In this document: piece by piece, positions 8,751 through 16,863 of the stretch
Numbering within the stretch: position 1 is the stretch's first letter
How the letters are laid out: each line of letters opens with the position of its first letter
Assembly: GCA_944322715.1 (NCBI GenBank)
Contig: CALUPT010000001.1
Location: forward strand, 62,001 to 126,000
Direction: 5' to 3'
DNA from: an uncultured Bacteroidales bacterium
Lineage (GTDB): Bacteria; Bacteroidota; Bacteroidia; Bacteroidales; UBA932
Length of the DNA: 64,000 bases
Program-made: the position numbers and the translations under genes
The notes under the pieces: generated by a model
What the model was told of the DNA's origin: nothing
Databases searched by the model: none
What the model saw: the letters and a program-made list of their open reading frames with translations, nothing else

Positions 8751-9629
8751 ATGAAACATTCCGCATATCTCATATCGTCCGTTCTGCTCATCTCCACCTG
8801 CCTGTCCTGCGACATCAGATGGAGAAGCGGAGACTATGTCTACAACCCTGAAATAGTCGTAGATGGATGGATAGAGGAGGGTGAGGCGGCAAATGTCATC
8901 CTGACCCAGACCGTGATGGTGAACCCCGACATCGAACAGGGGGAGATCAAGCTGCAGGACATCCCTATAAAATGGGCCAAAGTCACCGTAAGCGATGGGG
9001 AGCAGGAAGAGGTCCTGGTAGGAAGAAAGTCGGACGGAATCTTCCCTCCATACCGATATACGGGGGTCTCAATAAGAGGTGAAGCAGGAAAGAAATACTT
9101 TCTGAAAGTGGAATATTCAGGAAGGACAGTCACGGCGGAGACCACCATACCGGAACCCGTCAGGATAGATGATTTCAAAGTCGTCAAGAGCGAAGAATGC
9201 GACACCCTGTACAGGATTGACATTTCATTCAGGGATGACAGGACAGAGAAGAACTGGTACAAGGTGCTGACAAGTATCAGGGATGAAAAGGCCGGGACTG
9301 AAGACATGAGATACTACTCTGCTTTCATGGGCACCGTGAGCGATGAGATACTCGGACCGGAAGAAAACACAATAACCGTCAGCCGGCCTTTCAGGCACAT
9401 AAGGACAGAAGACTACAGCCCGTATTTCCATAAGGGAGAGACGGTAAAGGTGAAACTCGCCCAGATAGATGAGGCATCATTCCTGTTCTGGAGCGACTAT
9501 GAGAACGAGATAAGCAACGGAAAGAATATATTATTCCCCAGCACGTCGAATCTCAGAAGCAATGTGACCGGCGGCCGGGGAATATGGTGCGGCTACAATT
9601 CCGACACCGTGCAGATTACAGTGGAATGA
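8751..9629 (+). CDS. DUF4249 family lipoprotein
   Basis: The 292-aa product starts with a lipoprotein signal ending in STCLSC (Cys near residue 20), so it is predicted to be lipid-anchored in the outer membrane. The rest is beta-rich and matches the DUF4249 pattern: VVDGWIEEGEAANVILTQT near the start, an Ig-like middle with AETTIPEP, and a late SNVTGGRGIWCGY segment. DUF4249 proteins are usually encoded beside a TonB receptor and probably act as its surface partner. The biochemical role is unknown. It is translationally close to the receptor (1-bp gap). Its TGA abuts the stop codon of the convergent lipoprotein gene, with no base between. Confidence 0.8.
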   Translation: MKHSAYLISSVLLISTCLSCDIRWRSGDYVYNPEIVVDGWIEEGEAANVILTQTVMVNPDIEQGEIKLQDIPIKWAKVTVSDGEQEEVLVGRKSDGIFPPYRYTGVSIRGEAGKKYFLKVEYSGRTVTAETTIPEPVRIDDFKVVKSEECDTLYRIDISFRDDRTEKNWYKVLTSIRDEKAGTEDMRYYSAFMGTVSDEILGPEENTITVSRPFRHIRTEDYSPYFHKGETVKVKLAQIDEASFLFWSDYENEISNGKNILFPSTSNLRSNVTGGRGIWCGYNSDTVQITVE

Positions 9630-10925
9630 CTACATTTCCATGTTCGGACTATCCGGCAATACCTCCTCTTCGCCGGCGTCAATGTAGCTTGCATATACAT
9701 TATACAGATTCTCGAAGCTGTCGATAAGACCTCCGAAATTCTCCTCGGTGAAGTAGTCTTCAAGGCTGAACCTTGAACCATCTGAGGTGAAGACTATGAG
9801 AGGCTCTGTATAATAGTAATAATTTGTTATTACTTTCTGCTCATACTGCTGCGTGTCCGGATTCCATACACTTGTAGTATATGAAGATTCAGACTCGTAC
9901 GGAGCCACCTCCAATGTAGCCACGAAATTGGTTGCATTGTCGTATGTAAGGCCAGCAGTGATATACTTGTTGTAGATAGCTGCTTCCTGCCTTGCGGACT
10001 CAATGTTGGAAGAATCCCATACAAGATTGTCAATCTCACGTACCATGGCGCTGATATCGCTGCATGAACCCTTCAGCTGGGCTTCGTTCAGTATTGAGAC
10101 AACGGCTGAAGCATTGCCTCCGATAGTCTCGTAATTTTCATAGATATAGTCAGGATCAGTGAGATGATTTCCTCCGAATGTCGAAGCCGCCGATACAATG
10201 GATTCTCCATCTATGCTGAAATCAATATTGCATGAGCCGGAACCGGAATTGGCATTCAAACTCTCCGTTATCACATAACCGTTGGCATTGAGACTTATAT
10301 TGACATCGACATTGCTTCCGAAATTGCACTGGGTATTTACGGTGATTGCACATTCTGTTTTGCCATCAATGGAAACATTGGCAGTGGCATTCTGCGGGAT
10401 TACGTATGTATTTCCTTCAATGGAAAGTTCAGGACCTCCTTTTGAAGCCTGCACCGTAGCGACCACCTTCTTTCCATCTTCAGTATTGAACCTGAATTCG
10501 AGCTTGTCCGAAGATTCTTCCCTTTCCCATGAAGTACCGTCATAAGTATATATTCCATACACTCTTGCCGCATCATACAGGCTTTTGCCAGGCTCTGCAA
10601 GAGTAGTGACTGAATTGAAATTGTATTCAGCCACAGCAGACTTGATCACTGAAGCAAGATTACCTGCCACATTGTCCGCATATTTGTCAAGTACCTCGAG
10701 GTCACCTTCGTAGGCATAGTTAATGAAGTCATCCACTGCCTCTATAAGGGTCTTCTGCACCTCAGGCCGGAACTTGGAAATGAGCCTGTTGCCGACATCT
10801 TCGAGACGCTGCTGGTTTTCTCCCGGAGACAGGGTGATTGTAGTGCCATTGTTCTTGTTGTCACAAGACATCACTGCCGCTGCCACAGATGCAGCGAAAA
10901 GCAGTCTGCTGATAAATCTTTTCAT
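9630..10925 (-). CDS. Uncharacterised lipoprotein
   Basis: I do not recognise a named family. The 431-aa product has a lipoprotein signal (MKRFISRLLFAASVAAAVMSC, Cys 21) followed by a short Asn/Lys/Gly-rich linker. A probable helical region covers about 40-110. A long beta-rich middle has repeated short strands (ECAITVNTQCNFGSNVDVNI, YVITESLNANSGSGSCNI). The acidic C-terminus ends DSPNMEM. Export and lipid anchoring are well supported; function is not. A full-consensus promoter lies about 225 bp upstream and a possible 51-codon ORF lies between promoter and gene. The gene is convergent with DUF4249, stop codon against stop codon. Confidence 0.75.
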   Translation of the reverse strand: MKRFISRLLFAASVAAAVMSCDNKNNGTTITLSPGENQQRLEDVGNRLISKFRPEVQKTLIEAVDDFINYAYEGDLEVLDKYADNVAGNLASVIKSAVAEYNFNSVTTLAEPGKSLYDAARVYGIYTYDGTSWEREESSDKLEFRFNTEDGKKVVATVQASKGGPELSIEGNTYVIPQNATANVSIDGKTECAITVNTQCNFGSNVDVNISLNANGYVITESLNANSGSGSCNIDFSIDGESIVSAASTFGGNHLTDPDYIYENYETIGGNASAVVSILNEAQLKGSCSDISAMVREIDNLVWDSSNIESARQEAAIYNKYITAGLTYDNATNFVATLEVAPYESESSYTTSVWNPDTQQYEQKVITNYYYYTEPLIVFTSDGSRFSLEDYFTEENFGGLIDSFENLYNVYASYIDAGEEEVLPDSPNMEM

Positions 10926-10964
10926 GGTAAATTATTTAAATGGTTAATGTATCAAGGTCAAGTT

Positions 10965-11120
10965 TCATTCATGCACATATACAGAAAACCCCTGCATCTT
11001 CCCTTTCACATAAGGGACAATGCAGAGGCTATCCTCGATAAAATCTCCGGTCAGGTTATAGCGATACCCCCCCTGCATACAAGCAGAGAGAGCATCATCT
11101 GTAATCATTCTAAAAAACAT
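10965..11120 (-). CDS. Possible small leader protein (51 aa)
   Basis: A 51-codon open frame from ATG 11120 (or 47 codons from ATG 11108) to TGA at 10965-10967. It lies between a full-consensus minus-strand promoter (11149-11179) and the lipoprotein gene starting at 10925. The predicted product includes YRYNLTGDFIEDSLCIVPY and ends GFSVYVHE, a beta-strand-like alternation with codon choice similar to real genes nearby. A strong hairpin (CCTCTGCAT pairing with ATGCAGGGG) falls inside it. An opposing ORF covers the same DNA on the plus strand but has no promoter I can see. It could be a small protein, a leader peptide, or a non-coding structured leader. Confidence 0.4.
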   Translation of the reverse strand: MFFRMITDDALSACMQGGYRYNLTGDFIEDSLCIVPYVKGKMQGFSVYVHE

Positions 11121-11148
11121 CAATGTCTATATTACACCTAACTCGCTG

Positions 11149-11179
11149 CAAATATAACATTTAACTGCAACAACTCAAA
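11149..11179 (-). promoter_or_regulatory. Bacteroidota-type promoter, minus strand
   Basis: Read on the minus strand: TTTG (11179-11176), exactly 19 nt, then TATATTTG (11156-11149). This is a full consensus match. It would transcribe the small ORF and the lipoprotein gene, giving a 5' region of about 215 nt. Confidence 0.8.
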
Positions 11180-11322
11180 ATAAAAATACTGAATATAAAA
11201 TTCCGCAACTGTGTCTTGACGAACTAAATCAGTCCGGACATTGGAGACTACCAATATATCATGAACGTGCCACAAGAACACATAGTAAAACAGTATTTTT
11301 AGGATATATTCGAAAAATATCT

Positions 11323-11330
11323 TACTTTTA
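11323..11330 (+). promoter_or_regulatory. Weak -7 element for the ATPase gene
   Basis: TACTTTTA is one base from TAnnTTTG and lies 15 bp before the ATPase ATG at 11346. TTTA at 11299-11302 is near the -33 position. Apart from this element, the full-consensus promoter and the small ORF, I see nothing in 10926-11345. Confidence 0.35.
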
Positions 11331-11345
11331 TAAAAAATTTCAGTT

Positions 11346-12617
11346 ATGGACGAAAAACTTGAAATACTGAAGAAATATAATCCTTTTGGTATTGAAAATT
11401 TCGATACCGGATTTCCAAGACCCGAATACACTGAAAAAATCAAAGACTACATCGGAAACAGGTTAGTAAAGGTTTTGACAGGGCAACGCCGTACAGGGAA
11501 AAGCTATATCATGAGACAAATCGCAGAAGTATTGACACACAATGGCGTCAACTCTGAAAATATAATTTTTATAAACCGGGAATTTACTGATTTCGAATTT
11601 CTGAAAACACATAAAGATTTGGAAGAACTCGTTGAATTGTACTGCAAAGAATTCAGACCTGCCGGAAAGATTTTCTTATTCATCGATGAAATCCAGCTTA
11701 TAGAAAAATGGGAAAAGACAGTCAACTCCTATTCACAAGACTACACAACAGAATACGAAGTGTTCATAAGCGGTTCCAATTCCAAAATGTTGTCAGGAGA
11801 ATTGGCCACACTTCTGTCAGGAAGATATATAGAATTCAATATATATCCTTTCAGCTATACAGAATACACTGAATTGACGCAATCCGAACAAGGAAAGGAA
11901 AGTTTCCTCAACTACATGAATACAGGAGGCCTGCCAGAATTGTTTTCCTTGCCTGACAAACAGGAAATACGCAGAAATTACATGTCATCAATGAAAGATT
12001 CTATCTTGCTTAAAGACATTATCCAAAGATACAAAATCCGAGACCCGAAACTGCTTGATGACATATTTTCATTCCTTGTTAACAATGCATCCAACCTTAT
12101 TTCAGTAAACAGCATTGTAAACTGGTTCAAAGGCAAGAAACGTAATACAAGTTACGACGCCGTAGCATCATACATAGGATATATCGAAGAGGCTTTCCTG
12201 ATACACAGGTGCAACAGATATGACATAAAAGGAAAAGAAGTATTGGAAGGAACTGCCAAATTCTATATGAATGACCTGTCGTACAAAAATTTTCTATATA
12301 CAGGATTTGCCTATGGCATTGGCTACAAATTGGAAAACCTGATATACCTTGAACTCAAAAGAAAAGGATATGATGTATATACAGGGTGCCAGACAGGAAA
12401 AGAAATTGATTTTGTAGCCCAGATGAATGACCGCAGGATATACCTGCAAAGCACATTTTCTTTGACAGACGAACAGACTGCAAGAAGGGAATATGCTGCA
12501 ATGGAAACAATACGGGACAACTACGAAAAAGCCGTTGTCTCTCTTGATGACTTTACACTGCCTTCAAACAACGGCATCCGCCATTTCCGGGCATGGGAAC
12601 TCTACAACCTGTTATAA
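11346..12617 (+). CDS. AAA-type ATPase with DUF4143 C-terminus
   Basis: The 423-aa product belongs to the ATP-binding AAA_14/DUF4143 family, common in Bacteroidota and of unsettled function. Walker A is GQRRTGKS (46-53) and Walker B is FLFIDEIQLIEKWE at about 100-115. The sensor-like ISGSNSKMLSGE precedes LLSGRYIEFNIYPFSYTEY, which is typical of the family. A winged-helix-like middle (SVNSIVNWFKGKKRNTSYDAVASYIGYIEEA) leads to a C-terminal DUF4143 nuclease-like half containing GYKLENLIYLELKRKGYDVY and GKEIDFVAQ. The gene is visibly more AT-rich than its neighbours and stands alone, which may mean recent transfer. A related gene lies at 39608. Confidence 0.85.
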   Translation: MDEKLEILKKYNPFGIENFDTGFPRPEYTEKIKDYIGNRLVKVLTGQRRTGKSYIMRQIAEVLTHNGVNSENIIFINREFTDFEFLKTHKDLEELVELYCKEFRPAGKIFLFIDEIQLIEKWEKTVNSYSQDYTTEYEVFISGSNSKMLSGELATLLSGRYIEFNIYPFSYTEYTELTQSEQGKESFLNYMNTGGLPELFSLPDKQEIRRNYMSSMKDSILLKDIIQRYKIRDPKLLDDIFSFLVNNASNLISVNSIVNWFKGKKRNTSYDAVASYIGYIEEAFLIHRCNRYDIKGKEVLEGTAKFYMNDLSYKNFLYTGFAYGIGYKLENLIYLELKRKGYDVYTGCQTGKEIDFVAQMNDRRIYLQSTFSLTDEQTARREYAAMETIRDNYEKAVVSLDDFTLPSNNGIRHFRAWELYNLL

Positions 12618-12639
12618 AATAACCGACAATATACAGAAA

Positions 12640-12673
12640 AGTTCCGCTCCGGCATGAAAACCGGAACGGAACT
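12640..12673 (-). terminator. Intrinsic terminator of the sdhAB operon
   Basis: AGTTCCGCTCCGG (12640-12652) pairs with CCGGAACGGAACT (12661-12673) with one mismatch around an 8-nt loop. On the minus strand it is followed by CTTTTC. It lies about 80 nt past sdhB and in the convergent gap with the ATPase gene. Confidence 0.65.
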
Positions 12674-12752
12674 ATAATCAAGAGAATAGTATTTCTGTCA
12701 GAAGATGCCTAACAGAATCCCCACCCCATTAATATTTCAAACGATGATATCA

Positions 12753-13532
12753 TCAATCCTTGAACTTCGCGCAGAGGAATTCGCGGTTCAGGCGGGCGAT
12801 GTGTGAGACGGTGACATGCTTAGGGCATTCCATCTCGCATGCGCGCGTGTTGGTGCAGGCGCCGAAACCGAGTTCATCCATCTTCGCAACCATGGCCTTG
12901 GCCCTCTTGGCCGCCTCTACCCTACCCTGAGGGAGAAGTGCAAGGGAACTTACGCGGGCAGCCACGAAAAGCATTGCCGAACCGTTCTTGCAGGTAGCCA
13001 CGCACGCACCGCATCCGATGCAGGCAGCTCCGTCCATACTTTCTTCTGCAGTCTCGTGAGAAATAAGGATAGTATTGCCATCAGGCACTCCGCCTGTTCC
13101 AACAGACACGAATCCTCCTGCCTGGAGTATCTTGTCGAAAGCCTTGCGGTCCACGACGAGATCCTTGATTACAGGGAATCCCTTGCTCCTCCACGGTTCT
13201 ACTGTAATGGTCTCGCCATCCTTGAACTTGCGCATGTGAAGCTGGCATGTGGTGACTTCATCATCAGGTCCATGAGCCCTTCCGTTGATATACAGGGAGC
13301 AGGCACCGCATATACCTTCACGGCAGTCATGGTCGAACGATACGGGACCGCTGCTCTGGCATCCCCTGTCCACAGCTACCGGATCCATTCCCCCGTGGAT
13401 CAGCTGCTCGTTGAGAATGTCCATCATCTCAAGGAAAGAGCTGTCAGGGGATATATTCTTGACCTCGTATGTCTCAAAATGTCCTTTTGACCTGGCGTTT
13501 TTCTGACGCCATACTTTCAATTTAAAATCCAT
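12753..13532 (-). CDS. sdhB: Succinate dehydrogenase/fumarate reductase iron-sulfur subunit
   Basis: Electron-transfer subunit linking the flavoprotein to the membrane quinone site in fumarate reduction or succinate oxidation. The 259-aa product carries the plant-type [2Fe-2S] ligands (CREGICGAC, Cys 70, 75, 78, with Cys 96). It also has [14 protein letters not shown] (Cys 171, 174, 177, 181) and a later cysteine set in [15 protein letters not shown] for the [4Fe-4S] and [3Fe-4S] clusters. It follows sdhA by 5 bp, so the two are co-transcribed. A terminator follows at 12640-12673. In anaerobic Bacteroidales the complex mainly works as fumarate reductase (family knowledge), so frdB is an equally valid name. 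Confidence 0.95.
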   Translation of the reverse strand: MDFKLKVWRQKNARSKGHFETYEVKNISPDSSFLEMMDILNEQLIHGGMDPVAVDRGCQSSGPVSFDHDCREGICGACSLYINGRAHGPDDEVTTCQLHMRKFKDGETITVEPWRSKGFPVIKDLVVDRKAFDKILQAGGFVSVGTGGVPDGNTILISHETAEESMDGAACIGCGACVATCKNGSAMLFVAARVSSLALLPQGRVEAAKRAKAMVAKMDELGFGACTNTRACEMECPKHVTVSHIARLNREFLCAKFKD

Positions 13533-13537
13533 CTCAA

Positions 13538-15484
13538 TCAGTCTTTATAGTTTCTGGTAGCTATCTTGATGTTCTCGTACACAAGAGGCTCCTTGTGGAG
13601 CTCAGGCTCCTGGTCTTCGCCCTTGTATTCCCATGCGGCGACATACATGAAATGTTCGTCATCACGCTTGGTCTCACCGTCCTCGGTCTGCATCTCCTCG
13701 CGGAAATGTCCTCCGCAGGACTCTTTCCTGTGCAGTGCATCCCGAGCCATAAGCTCTCCTATTTCAAGGAAATCAGCAAGCCTGAGGGCCTTCTCCAGCT
13801 CCTGATTGAAATTGTCCTTGTCACCGGCCACATAGACATCGCTCCAGAACTCCTTGCGAAGCTCCCTGATAAGCTCTATCGCTTTCTTCAGGCCTTCCTC
13901 GTTCCTTGCCATGCCCACATACTCCCACATTATATGGCCGAGTTTCTTGTGAATCTCATCCACGGTATGATGGCCCTTGATGGACATCAGCCTGTCTATC
14001 TTCTCCCTTACGGCCTTTTCAGCCGCCTCGAATTCAGGGGCGTTGGTATCCGTCTTTGGGTTCTTGAACTGGGTTGCAAGATAGTCTCCTATCGTATAAG
14101 GAAGGATGAAATATCCGTCTGCAAGACCCTGCATGAGAGCCGAAGCTCCGAGACGGTTTCCTCCGTGGTCACTGAAGTTTGCCTCGCCTATCGCATACAG
14201 ACCTGGAATGGTGGTCTGGAGGTTATAGTCTACCCAGATTCCGCCCATTGTATAATGGATGGCAGGGTAAATCATCATAGGCTCCTTGTACGGGTCGGTG
14301 TCGGTGATCTTCTGGTACATCTGGAAAAGGTTTCCGTACCTTTCGCGGATCTTGTCGACTCCGAGTCTCTCGATTGCGGACCTGAAGTCGAGGAAGACTG
14401 CAAGTCCTGTCTTGTTGACACCGAAACCGGCATCACACCTCTCCTTGGCGGCACGGGAAGCCACATCGCGAGGCACAAGGTTTCCGAATGCAGGATAACG
14501 GCGCTCAAGATAGTAGTCCCTGTCCTCTTCCTTTATATCGTTCGGTCCTATCTCCCCGTTGCGGAGTTTCATAACATCCTCCTTCTTCTTCGGTACCCAT
14601 ATACGGCCATCGTTACGAAGCGACTCCGACATGAGCGTCAGCTTCGACTGCTGGTCGCCGTGTACCGGAATACATGTAGGATGTATCTGCGCAAAACAAG
14701 GATTGGCGAAATATGCACCTTTCTTATAGCACTGCCATGCAGCGGAACCGTTGCTGTTCATTGCATTGGTGGACAGGAAATAGGTATTTCCGTAACCGCC
14801 TGATGCTATCACTACGGCATGTGCGCCGAACCTTTCAATTTCTCCCGTAACAAGATTCCTGGCTATAATGCCTTTGGCCTCACCGTTGATAAGGACTATG
14901 TCGAGCATCTCATGTCGCGGATAGCTCTTGACAGTACCTTCTGCAATCTGGCGGTTGAGGGCTGCGTATGCTCCCAGAAGCAACTGCTGTCCGGTCTGAC
15001 CGCGGGCATAGAACGTACGGCTCACCTGCGCGCCTCCGAAAGAACGGTTGGCAAGCATTCCGCCATACTCCCTTGCAAAAGGAACACCCTGGGCAACGCA
15101 CTGGTCGATGATGTTTCCGCTGACCTCTGCAAGACGATAGACGTTTGCCTCACGGCTACGGTAGTCTCCTCCCTTGATGGTCTCATAGAAAAGACGGTAA
15201 ACGGAGTCATTGTCATTCTGGTAGTTCTTGGCGGCATTGATACCTCCCTGTGCGGCAATCGAATGTGCACGGCGTGGAGAATCGCTGATGCAGAACACCT
15301 TCACATTGTAACCGAGTTCTCCGAGAGAAGCGGCTGCAGACGCCCCTCCCAGTCCGGTTCCGATGACGATGATCTCAAGTTTCCTCTTGTTGCCGGGATT
15401 GACAACACGAAGCTGGGATTTATGCTTTGTCCATTTCTCGGACAAAGGACCCTCAGGAATCTTAGAAATTAATTTTTCGGCCAT
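13538..15484 (-). CDS. sdhA: Succinate dehydrogenase/fumarate reductase flavoprotein
   Basis: Catalytic subunit with covalently bound FAD that interconverts fumarate and succinate. The product is about 648 aa from ATG 15484. It has the Rossmann motif [16 protein letters not shown], the FAD-attachment region [19 protein letters not shown], and the substrate region [19 protein letters not shown]. Later come the family segments [22 protein letters not shown] and [16 protein letters not shown] 15484 ([18 protein letters not shown]) is preferred over an upstream ATG at 15514 because it fits the Bacteroides SdhA N-terminus as I remember it. The usual cytochrome b subunit gene is not adjacent: ruvB lies directly upstream, 58 bp away. 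Confidence 0.95.
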   Translation of the reverse strand: MAEKLISKIPEGPLSEKWTKHKSQLRVVNPGNKRKLEIIVIGTGLGGASAAASLGELGYNVKVFCISDSPRRAHSIAAQGGINAAKNYQNDNDSVYRLFYETIKGGDYRSREANVYRLAEVSGNIIDQCVAQGVPFAREYGGMLANRSFGGAQVSRTFYARGQTGQQLLLGAYAALNRQIAEGTVKSYPRHEMLDIVLINGEAKGIIARNLVTGEIERFGAHAVVIASGGYGNTYFLSTNAMNSNGSAAWQCYKKGAYFANPCFAQIHPTCIPVHGDQQSKLTLMSESLRNDGRIWVPKKKEDVMKLRNGEIGPNDIKEEDRDYYLERRYPAFGNLVPRDVASRAAKERCDAGFGVNKTGLAVFLDFRSAIERLGVDKIRERYGNLFQMYQKITDTDPYKEPMMIYPAIHYTMGGIWVDYNLQTTIPGLYAIGEANFSDHGGNRLGASALMQGLADGYFILPYTIGDYLATQFKNPKTDTNAPEFEAAEKAVREKIDRLMSIKGHHTVDEIHKKLGHIMWEYVGMARNEEGLKKAIELIRELRKEFWSDVYVAGDKDNFNQELEKALRLADFLEIGELMARDALHRKESCGGHFREEMQTEDGETKRDDEHFMYVAAWEYKGEDQEPELHKEPLVYENIKIATRNYKD

Positions 15485-15542
15485 TTTATACTGTTTAATG
15501 AAATTTCGCCACAATTTTAATGATTTTTAGGCAAACGACCAA

Positions 15543-16562
15543 TTAAAATAGAAGATTCTCACCGCTATCGCCCTTTTCCATACCCAAATGACGGTACGCA
15601 AGTTCCGTAGCCTCCCTTCCTCTCGGCGTCCTTACGATGAAGCCTTCCTTGATAAGGAACGGCTCATACACCTCCTCCAATGTCCCCTGGTCCTCGCCTA
15701 CCGCCGTAGCTATAGTGTTCGCCCCGACAGGACCGCCCTTGAATTTGGTGATGATTGTCCTGAGTATCTTGTTGTCAATGGCATCGAGACCCCTCTTGTC
15801 TATATTCAGAGCATCAAGCGCGTAACGTGCAATTCCGAGGTCGATGCTTCCGTTTCCCATCACCTGGGCGAAATCCCTCACCCTCCTCAGAAGTGAATTG
15901 GCTATGCGTGGCGTACCCCTGCTGCGCAGGGCTATCTCGTAGGCAGCATCATCGGCTATGCCTATGGAGAGTATTCCGGCGCTCCTCTTTACTATATATA
16001 CAAGATTGTCGGTATCATAATATTCAAGCGCGCACTTGATGCCGAACCTGGCCCTCAAGGGAGAAGTGAGCAGTCCGCTCCTTGTGGTAGCGCCGACCAG
16101 CGTGAAAGGATTGAGGGAAATCCTGACGGACCGCGCCCCCGGCCCCTTGTCTATCATAATGTCTATGACAAAATCCTCCATGGCGGAATAAAGGTATTCC
16201 TCTACCACGGGGGAAAGCCTGTGAATCTCATCTATGAAAAGCACATCCCCCTCCTCTAAGGAAGTCAGAAGGCCGGCAAGATCTCCGGGCTTGTCCAGAA
16301 TCGGTCCGGAAGTCACCTTCATGTTGACCCCGAGTTCATTCGCTATGATATGTGCCAGAGTGGTCTTTCCGAGTCCGGGAGGACCGTGGAAAAGGACATG
16401 GTCAAGAGACTCCCCCCTCATTTTGGCGGCCTTGACGAAAATCTTCAGATTGGAGACTATCTTGTCCTGTCCTGTGAACTCTTCGAGATCCTGCGGGCGT
16501 ATTATTCCATCTATTTCATTATCTTTGCCCTCTAATCTGTGAGGGTCGAATCCTTCCTGCAT
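15543..16562 (-). CDS. ruvB: Holliday junction branch migration helicase RuvB
   Basis: AAA+ motor subunit of RuvAB that drives branch migration of Holliday junctions. The 339-aa product shows Walker [10 protein letters not shown] (about 60-68), Walker [11 protein letters not shown] near 110, sensor 1 VGATTR and the C-terminal winged-helix domain starting near [10 protein letters not shown] and ending with the [10 protein letters not shown] segment. Length is normal. It lies upstream of sdhA on the same strand and divergent from mfd across an AT-rich 291-bp gap. The partner ruvA is at 1211. Confidence 0.97.
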   Translation of the reverse strand: MQEGFDPHRLEGKDNEIDGIIRPQDLEEFTGQDKIVSNLKIFVKAAKMRGESLDHVLFHGPPGLGKTTLAHIIANELGVNMKVTSGPILDKPGDLAGLLTSLEEGDVLFIDEIHRLSPVVEEYLYSAMEDFVIDIMIDKGPGARSVRISLNPFTLVGATTRSGLLTSPLRARFGIKCALEYYDTDNLVYIVKRSAGILSIGIADDAAYEIALRSRGTPRIANSLLRRVRDFAQVMGNGSIDLGIARYALDALNIDKRGLDAIDNKILRTIITKFKGGPVGANTIATAVGEDQGTLEEVYEPFLIKEGFIVRTPRGREATELAYRHLGMEKGDSGENLLF

Positions 16563-16863
16563 ATCCGGACAATATTATTTATAGATACAAATATAGTCTA
16601 TATTTTTAAAGTTATTGTATTTGATATTATTGTTGAATTGTTGATAATATAATTTTGGTATTGGTTATCAATTGTTTATGATTACCTGAACCTGTTGAGA
16701 ACCTGTATCGGAACTTTTTCAGAACATTTTTGAGGACATCTTGCAAGTGTGTAGCGGTATCCTGTATATACGGATTCGTCCAAGTTCCGAATTTTCTTTT
16801 CAAAAGATTTCAACAGGGTTTTCAATAGGTTATTAACAGAAAACTGATGACAAATGTTGATAA
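16563..16863. other. AT-rich divergent gap with DnaA-box-like 9-mers (candidate oriC)
   Basis: No gene is seen between ruvB and mfd. The gap is AT-rich and holds seven related 9-mers. TGTTGATAA occurs exactly at 16639 and 16855. TGTTGAATT is at 16631, TGTTGAGAA at 16693, and reverse-strand forms are TTATCAATT (16665), ATTTCAACA (16807) and TTATTAACA (16830). TGTTGATAA is one base from the DnaA box TGTGGATAA. Coding direction switches here from minus (ruvB-sdhAB) to a long plus-strand run. The last copy overlaps the mfd start. Alternatives are a divergent promoter region or regulator sites. Confidence 0.35.

Noticed and set aside
10947..11141. 64-codon plus-strand frame over the small minus-strand ORF
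   Set aside because: It has no promoter on that strand that I can see, and the full-consensus promoter reads the other way. It cannot be fully excluded.
13595..14803. 402-codon plus-strand frame opposite sdhA
   Set aside because: It overlaps a fully conserved flavoprotein gene and shows no recognisable domain or upstream promoter.
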